Shown piece by piece: positions 51,004-54,876 of a stretch of 54,876 nucleotides of DNA (the first letter of the stretch is position 1; every line of letters starts with the position of its first letter). The DNA lies in contig CALWPF010000009.1 in the NCBI GenBank assembly GCA_944383355.1, forward strand, positions 1-54,876, given 5' to 3'. The DNA is from an uncultured Clostridia bacterium. Lineage in GTDB: Bacteria > Bacillota > Clostridia > Christensenellales > UBA1242. Position numbers and translations under genes: made by a program. The notes beneath the pieces are model-generated. The model had not been told where the DNA came from, searched no databases, and saw only the letters and a list, made by a program, of their open reading frames with translations.

Positions 51004-51555
51004 ATGAAAAATCACTTGTGGACAAGAGCGATCTTTGAGGGTTATCAGTACCTAAAAAAGATAATACGCATTTTGGATAAACAAGTAATTAGTATGAGCG
51101 TGCATTCGTATCAGGGGTATCAAACTGGTGCTGATGCTACACTGCAACTCATGCAAGAGATTTTGGAATTGATTGAGCGCAAAAAATCATTGCTAAGACT
51201 CAAAAAAATTATTGAGGAGGTTTTGCGTAGCATTCCTCGAGCATCAGCAGTAATCTTGGTTAGGAGACATATTGATGGACTTACTCTAAAAGATGTAGCC
51301 AATGAGCAAAATGTGAGCTATGGGGTAATGCGCAGACTGTACAAGCAGGCTATACAACAAGCTTATATCCGTTTTTGTGCTTTGGGAATGAGTGTCAGTC
51401 AAATGGAGCAAGAATATGGCAGAGAAAAGTGGCTAATAGGTTTTTTGAATGATGACACTAAAAAAAGAAAATCAAAAAATAACTTAACTCTGAGTCATGT
51501 GGCTACCTATTGTCAAAAGTCAAATTCATCGTTGCCTTTTTGTTGTTCGTTATAG
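51004..51555 (+). CDS. Phage-type transcriptional regulator (sigma region 4/ArpU-like HTH)
   Basis: The 183-residue basic protein has a helical N-terminal half and a sigma-region-4-like helix-turn-helix at about 84-118: IPRASAVILVRRHIDGLTLK, then DVANEQNVSYGVMRRLYKQA. This arrangement is typical of the small late-gene activators (RinA/ArpU and DUF1492-like) that precede terminase genes in Firmicute phages; here the terminase large subunit gene is ~0.9 kb downstream. AGGAGG lies 7 nt before the ATG. Its 3' end overlaps the end of the minus-strand gene at 51513 by 43 bp. Upstream palindromes suggest regulation. Confidence 0.72.
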   Translation: MKNHLWTRAIFEGYQYLKKIIRILDKQVISMSVHSYQGYQTGADATLQLMQEILELIERKKSLLRLKKIIEEVLRSIPRASAVILVRRHIDGLTLKDVANEQNVSYGVMRRLYKQAIQQAYIRFCALGMSVSQMEQEYGREKWLIGFLNDDTKKRKSKNNLTLSHVATYCQKSNSSLPFCCSL

Positions 51556-52331
51556 GTTATACTTCTTCTTGGCGTGTGAGATATTGTTCTTTTTGCTTTT
51601 CGTCTGCCACGCTCTGGTCGAAATAATAAATATAGCAATATAATAGCAGGGATAGATATTCCAATAATTAATAGTACGCTATCCATACTTTGTAGCTCTG
51701 GTGCTATTATGTCACCATTGACATTTTGTATTGGCTCGGTAGAAACAACCTCAGTATTTTCTGGGCTGTAGACTACATTTTTTGCAACACTATTATAGAT
51801 ATAGCCGGTGATTTTGCCTTGACCTGCGCTCTCGTATGTGCAATAGTACCACAATGTACCCGAGCCACTTAGTGCCTCTGTTCCTATACAATTACCATAC
51901 ATTTTTACATTTGATGTATTATATGGTATTACTCCTAAATATGTTGAATTTGTGTCAGGTTCTGCATAAATTACAGCGTTTGCTACGGTTATAATATCAA
52001 GGCTGGTGCTTTGTGGATAGGGGGTGGTTGGTGTTTCGTACACTCTAGTTAGGTTAATTGTGTCTACATAGCCATATATGCCATCAAACTCTACAAAGAC
52101 TACATTGTCTATGGGGGCATCTAGTTGTTTTACAAAATAAGTTTTTGGTAACAAAAATAATTTAGTACCTGTTTCTTGATTGGTGTCTTGAGTTTTGTAA
52201 AGATAAGTACTTTCGTTTGAAATACGATAATAGATTTCTGTATCAATTGCATATAGGCCACTAGTGCTACAAAAACATATGCTAGTCATTAATGCGCTTA
52301 AAATGGTAAGACCGATAAAAAAGTTTTTCAC
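51513..52331 (-). CDS. Exported membrane-anchored SH3-type protein, short form
   Basis: The 272-residue product has a signal peptide (FIGLTILSALMTSICFC), two SH3-type segments (about 30-95 ending YGYVDTINLTRVYE, and about 108-185 with VANAVIYAEPDTNSTYLGVI and GKITGYIYNSVAKN), a membrane helix (SVLLIIGISIPAIILLYLLF) and a strongly basic tail (RPERGRRKAKRTISHTPRRS). Domain order matches the C-terminal half of the protein at 48855, so the two are probably related. It lies inside the phage-like block but on the opposite strand, so it may be a cargo gene. Its last 14 codons overlap the regulator gene in antisense. Confidence 0.75.
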   Translation of the reverse strand: MKNFFIGLTILSALMTSICFCSTSGLYAIDTEIYYRISNESTYLYKTQDTNQETGTKLFLLPKTYFVKQLDAPIDNVVFVEFDGIYGYVDTINLTRVYETPTTPYPQSTSLDIITVANAVIYAEPDTNSTYLGVIPYNTSNVKMYGNCIGTEALSGSGTLWYYCTYESAGQGKITGYIYNSVAKNVVYSPENTEVVSTEPIQNVNGDIIAPELQSMDSVLLIIGISIPAIILLYLLFRPERGRRKAKRTISHTPRRSITYNEQQKGNDEFDF

Positions 52332-52433
52332 TTATATTATCCTCCAGATATCAATATTTTAGCAAAAACAGTAATTGTAACATTGTGCAATTATTGTTTT
52401 TTATTGCAAAATTAAACTAAAAGTGAGATTAAA

Positions 52434-53882
52434 ATGCGGATAAATGAAGTATTGACTAAAATTAAAAATATAGACAAAGAATTATCACTCCGCAAGGCAA
52501 AAAATAGATTACAAGAGTATAATACAGGTAAAAAAGTGCATGCAAAGCAAATGTTATTTCACAAATCGACCAAGCGTAATCGTTGGGTCTTTGGTGGTAA
52601 TCGTAGTGGTAAATCGCAGTGCGGAGCAGTGGAAGCTGTGTGGCTTGCTAGGGGGATACATCCGTTTCGCAAGAATAAAGATAATGTTGAGGGGTGGGTA
52701 GTTTCATTATCTCAACAAGTGCAGCGTGATGTGGCACAACAAAAGATTTTGTACTACCTCAATCCAGACTGGATACAAGATGTGGTAATGTTATCTGGTA
52801 AAAAATCTTCTCTTGGTGGTGGGGTGATTGATTATATAATTATAAAAAATGTTTTTGGTGGACTGAGCAAGATTGGTTTTAAAACTTGCGATCAGGGTAG
52901 AGAAAAATTCCAAGGTACGAGTCTTGATTTTGTGTGGTTTGACGAAGAACCTCCTAGAGATATTTACATAGAGTGCAAGATGCGTGTTATGGATAGATGT
53001 GGGGATATATTTGGAACTATGACTCCACTCAAGGGATTAACTTGGGTATATGATGAGATTTATCTAAACAGCAATAATGACCCAGATATATTTATCGTGG
53101 AGATGGAGTGGGCAGATAATCCTTTTTTGGATTCCAATGAGATAGAGCAGATGACAAGGACACTTAGCGAGAGCGAGCTTGAGAGTAGGCGTTACGGCAA
53201 ATTTGGGGCTGAGGGTGGCTTGGTCTATAAGGAGTTTGATCCTAACGTCCATGTGATACAACCATTTAATGTTCCAAAGGAATGGTACGATAAGATCTCT
53301 ATAGACCCAGGTTTACACAATCCCACTAGCTGTCATTGGTATGCTGTTGATTTTGATGGGAATGTGTATGTGATTGCTGAGCACTATGAATCAGGTAAAA
53401 ATGTGGAATATCACGCTAATATGATTAAGAAAAAATGCGAGCAATTGGGTTGGCCTATTAGGAGTAATGGTTGTGTGGAGGCTTTGATAGATTCGGCTGC
53501 CAATCAGCGAACATTATCAAGTGCCAAAAGTGTCAGTGAGTTGTTTTATGACAATGGTATTTTAGTTAATACAAGGGTAAACAAAGATTTGTTTAGTGGT
53601 ATTTCTAGGGTAAAGAGTTATCTCAAAAATGGAGAAGGCAAAGCTAGATTATTTATCTTTAATACCTGCACAAATATGATACGAGAAATAAAGGGTTATT
53701 GGTGGGGTGATGCTGATGTACCTATCAAACGTGATGACCATGCTATGGACGACTTGAGATATTATATTATGTCTAGACCCGAGACGCCTGTTATGCCCAA
53801 TTGCTCTACGCTGACTCCTATTCAACGGCACAAGCAAAAATTGCTTGCTAGATACAATTTGCAGAGGAGGAGGTTTGGTTGA
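52434..53882 (+). CDS. Phage terminase large subunit
   Basis: The 482-residue DNA-packaging motor has the ATPase Walker A VFGGNRSGKSQCG (about 51-63), Walker B DFVWFDEEPP (near 161) and coupling motif FGTMTPLKGLTW (near 183). The nuclease half contains ISIDPGLHNPTS (metal Asp near 284), EALIDSAANQ (near 342) and RDDHAMDDLRY (near 431), completing the RNase-H-like acidic set. Length and motif order are normal, so the gene appears intact. The ribosome site is weak (GTGAG). It overlaps the next small gene by 8 bp. Confidence 0.92.
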   Translation: MRINEVLTKIKNIDKELSLRKAKNRLQEYNTGKKVHAKQMLFHKSTKRNRWVFGGNRSGKSQCGAVEAVWLARGIHPFRKNKDNVEGWVVSLSQQVQRDVAQQKILYYLNPDWIQDVVMLSGKKSSLGGGVIDYIIIKNVFGGLSKIGFKTCDQGREKFQGTSLDFVWFDEEPPRDIYIECKMRVMDRCGDIFGTMTPLKGLTWVYDEIYLNSNNDPDIFIVEMEWADNPFLDSNEIEQMTRTLSESELESRRYGKFGAEGGLVYKEFDPNVHVIQPFNVPKEWYDKISIDPGLHNPTSCHWYAVDFDGNVYVIAEHYESGKNVEYHANMIKKKCEQLGWPIRSNGCVEALIDSAANQRTLSSAKSVSELFYDNGILVNTRVNKDLFSGISRVKSYLKNGEGKARLFIFNTCTNMIREIKGYWWGDADVPIKRDDHAMDDLRYYIMSRPETPVMPNCSTLTPIQRHKQKLLARYNLQRRRFG

Positions 53883-54228
53883 TACGAAAAAAATAACGAA
53901 AAAAATGACCAAAAAATGTAATGATAGTTTATCCAGTGCCCTGTTGCAAAAAGCAACAGGTTTGGAGGTCGATGAAGTAGTAGAAGAGTATTGTCACGAT
54001 AGTGAAACTGACGATTTGAGATTGGTAAAACGAAAGGTTACAAAAAAGCAATTGCCTCCAGACATACAGGCTGTTAGGGCATTGTTAGAGTACTATGGGA
54101 ACAATTGTGCAGATGAATATTCTGCGATGAGTGATGAGGAACTGGTAAAAGAAAGAGATAGATTATTAAAAATCTTGACAAAACAAGGTCCAGAGGAGGA
54201 TTATGATGGAATTAAACAAGATGAGTAG
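53875..54228 (+). CDS. Small phage protein between terminase and portal
   Basis: The ~117-residue charged product starts with a Lys/Thr-rich segment (VDTKKITKKMTKK) and contains a helical middle (RKVTKKQLPPDIQAVRALLE) reminiscent of the conserved helix in small-terminase-associated phage proteins. The start is uncertain: TTG at 53875 overlaps the terminase stop and follows GAGGAGG closely, while ATG at 53905 lacks a site. The end overlaps the next gene by 26 bp. Function unknown. Confidence 0.6.
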   Translation: MVDTKKITKKMTKKCNDSLSSALLQKATGLEVDEVVEEYCHDSETDDLRLVKRKVTKKQLPPDIQAVRALLEYYGNNCADEYSAMSDEELVKERDRLLKILTKQGPEEDYDGIKQDE

Positions 54229-54406
54229 AATGTCAAAATGCGGTGGCGCTGATGAGTGTGAGGATAAAGCTGTATATAATATTAGGTTTGCAAAAAAGAG
54301 GATAGCATTATGTGAAAATTGTATGAAGGAATTACGCAAGATTATTTTGCAGTCCACAGTGCCACATTGTGTAAAGAATAGGTTTAATACAGATAATAGG
54401 GAGTAA
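54203..54406 (+). CDS. Small CxxC zinc-binding-type phage protein
   Basis: The 67-residue product has cysteines in SKCGGADECEDKAVY and LCENCMKEL, suggesting a four-cysteine zinc ribbon with the pairs C-x5-C and C-x2-C. GGAGGA lies just upstream; either ATG 54203 or ATG 54206 could be used. It overlaps the preceding gene by 26 bp and is followed by the portal gene after 3 bp. Function unknown. Confidence 0.65.
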   Translation: MMELNKMSRMSKCGGADECEDKAVYNIRFAKKRIALCENCMKELRKIILQSTVPHCVKNRFNTDNRE

Positions 54407-54409
54407 AAT

Positions 54410-54876
54410 ATGCAAGGTAACAAAGAAGTAAAAAAAGTGAATAAAAAAACTACAAAGGAAGTAGTAGAAAGCGTTTTAAAAGATTATGAGCAAAGGAAAG
54501 AAGAACGAAAATCATTTGAGGCGCAGTGGCAACTGAATATCAATTTTTTGCTGGGCAATCAGTATTGTGGTATAAACGCCAATGATATAGTAGATGACTA
54601 TCAAAAGCAATACTTTTGGCAAGAAAGAGAAGTTTTTAATCACATTGCACCCTTGATTGAGACAAGGTTGGCAAAATTGGCAAAAGTGCGCCCAGTAATG
54701 AACGTACAACCTGCTAGCAGTGATGAGGAAGATGTTAGCAATGCGAAAATTTGTAAAAATATATTATCATCAGTGTCTACAAATATAGATTTGTCTAGGA
54801 TTATATCACAGGCAACAAAATGGAGTGAAATATGTGGTACAGCGTTTTACAAAATCGTATGGAATGACTCTGATGG
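54410..54876 (+). CDS. Phage portal protein (partial, 3' end outside window)
   Basis: An open frame from ATG 54410 (GGGAG 5 nt upstream) runs through the end of the window, giving at least 155 residues. It starts MQGNKEVKKVNKK, contains FEAQWQLNINFLLGNQYCG (about 36-54) and then REVFNHIAPLIETRLAKLAK (about 73-92), a pattern typical of portal proteins: an N-terminal wing with a conserved Asn-x-x-x-P segment and RP(V)MNVQPA. Position immediately after the terminase large subunit and small genes supports this. The remaining portal and head genes lie beyond the window. Confidence 0.8.
   Translation, partial: MQGNKEVKKVNKKTTKEVVESVLKDYEQRKEERKSFEAQWQLNINFLLGNQYCGINANDIVDDYQKQYFWQEREVFNHIAPLIETRLAKLAKVRPVMNVQPASSDEEDVSNAKICKNILSSVSTNIDLSRIISQATKWSEICGTAFYKIVWNDSD

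Noticed and set aside
1..54876. CRISPR array, insertion sequence or rRNA gene
   Set aside because: No regularly spaced repeats, transposase genes or rRNA-like stretches were seen.

Overview
The window is AT-rich DNA from a low-GC, spore-forming Firmicute. The supporting evidence is a spoIIAA-spoIIAB-sigF operon, a CtsR heat-shock operon with a matching CtsR box, long-form HPF, purine-rich Shine-Dalgarno sites before nearly every gene, frequent TTG/GTG starts, and T-tailed intrinsic terminators. I would guess an uncultured Clostridia lineage, but no rRNA is present and the assignment is inference. Most of the DNA looks like core chromosome; the last ~4 kb looks like part of a phage genome.

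Layout. 1-390: tail of a tRNA cluster (partial tRNA, Thr-TGT, Tyr-GTA). 551-5582: accessory genes: an alpha/beta-hydrolase-like protein, an Rrf2 regulator divergent from a degenerate metallo-beta-lactamase-fold protein, then DUF1848, a zinc-type macrodomain and a macrodomain-linked sirtuin (SirTM) broken by a stop codon and a frameshift. 5733-8555: Y-family DNA polymerase (minus strand) and an MtaD-like amidohydrolase. 8722-12340: ctsR-mcsA-clpC without mcsB, followed by hpf. 13233-15683: an unusual HTH, five-helix membrane and extracellular-domain protein. 15809-17873: SpoU-type methyltransferase and an alpha-oxoamine synthase (minus strand). 18113-19172: a degenerate ABC-type ATPase overlapping a PucR-type HTH gene. 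19193-20133: two divergent unknown genes, one Asn/Gln-rich. 20179-22926: intracellular subtilase and the sigma-F operon. 23023-24768: an ABC-F protein behind a leader that looks like a ribosome-controlled attenuator. 24883-34118: housekeeping run nth, obg, yhbY, a membrane protein (minus), rsfS, tsaE, a tsaB-rimI fusion, alpha/beta hydrolase, murF and a Ddl-type ligase. 34402-40634: two large surface proteins. 40860-42448: small HTH regulator and murG (minus strand). 42592-47059: type IIA topoisomerase pair (ParE/ParC-like). 47302-48799: PdaB-like deacetylase and a double OB-fold protein. 48855-52331: two exported SH3-type membrane-anchored proteins (minus strand) flanking a phage-type regulator. 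52434-end: terminase large subunit, two small phage genes and the start of a portal protein that runs off the window.

How the genes work together. CtsR, McsA and ClpC form the proteostasis module, controlled by a CtsR site just downstream of a consensus promoter. The SpoIIAA/SpoIIAB pair controls sigma-F in the forespore. RsfS, Obg and YhbY act on ribosome assembly, TsaE and TsaB on tRNA t6A modification, and MurF, Ddl and MurG on peptidoglycan precursors. The macrodomain and sirtuin imply a protein ADP-ribosylation circuit that has lost its writer in this strain, unless the lesions are sequencing errors. The most distinctive regulatory structure is the ABC-F leader at 23058-23228; the most distinctive unexplained gene sets are DUF1848-macro-SirTM, the ABC-like/PucR pair, and the exported SH3 proteins beside the phage genes.
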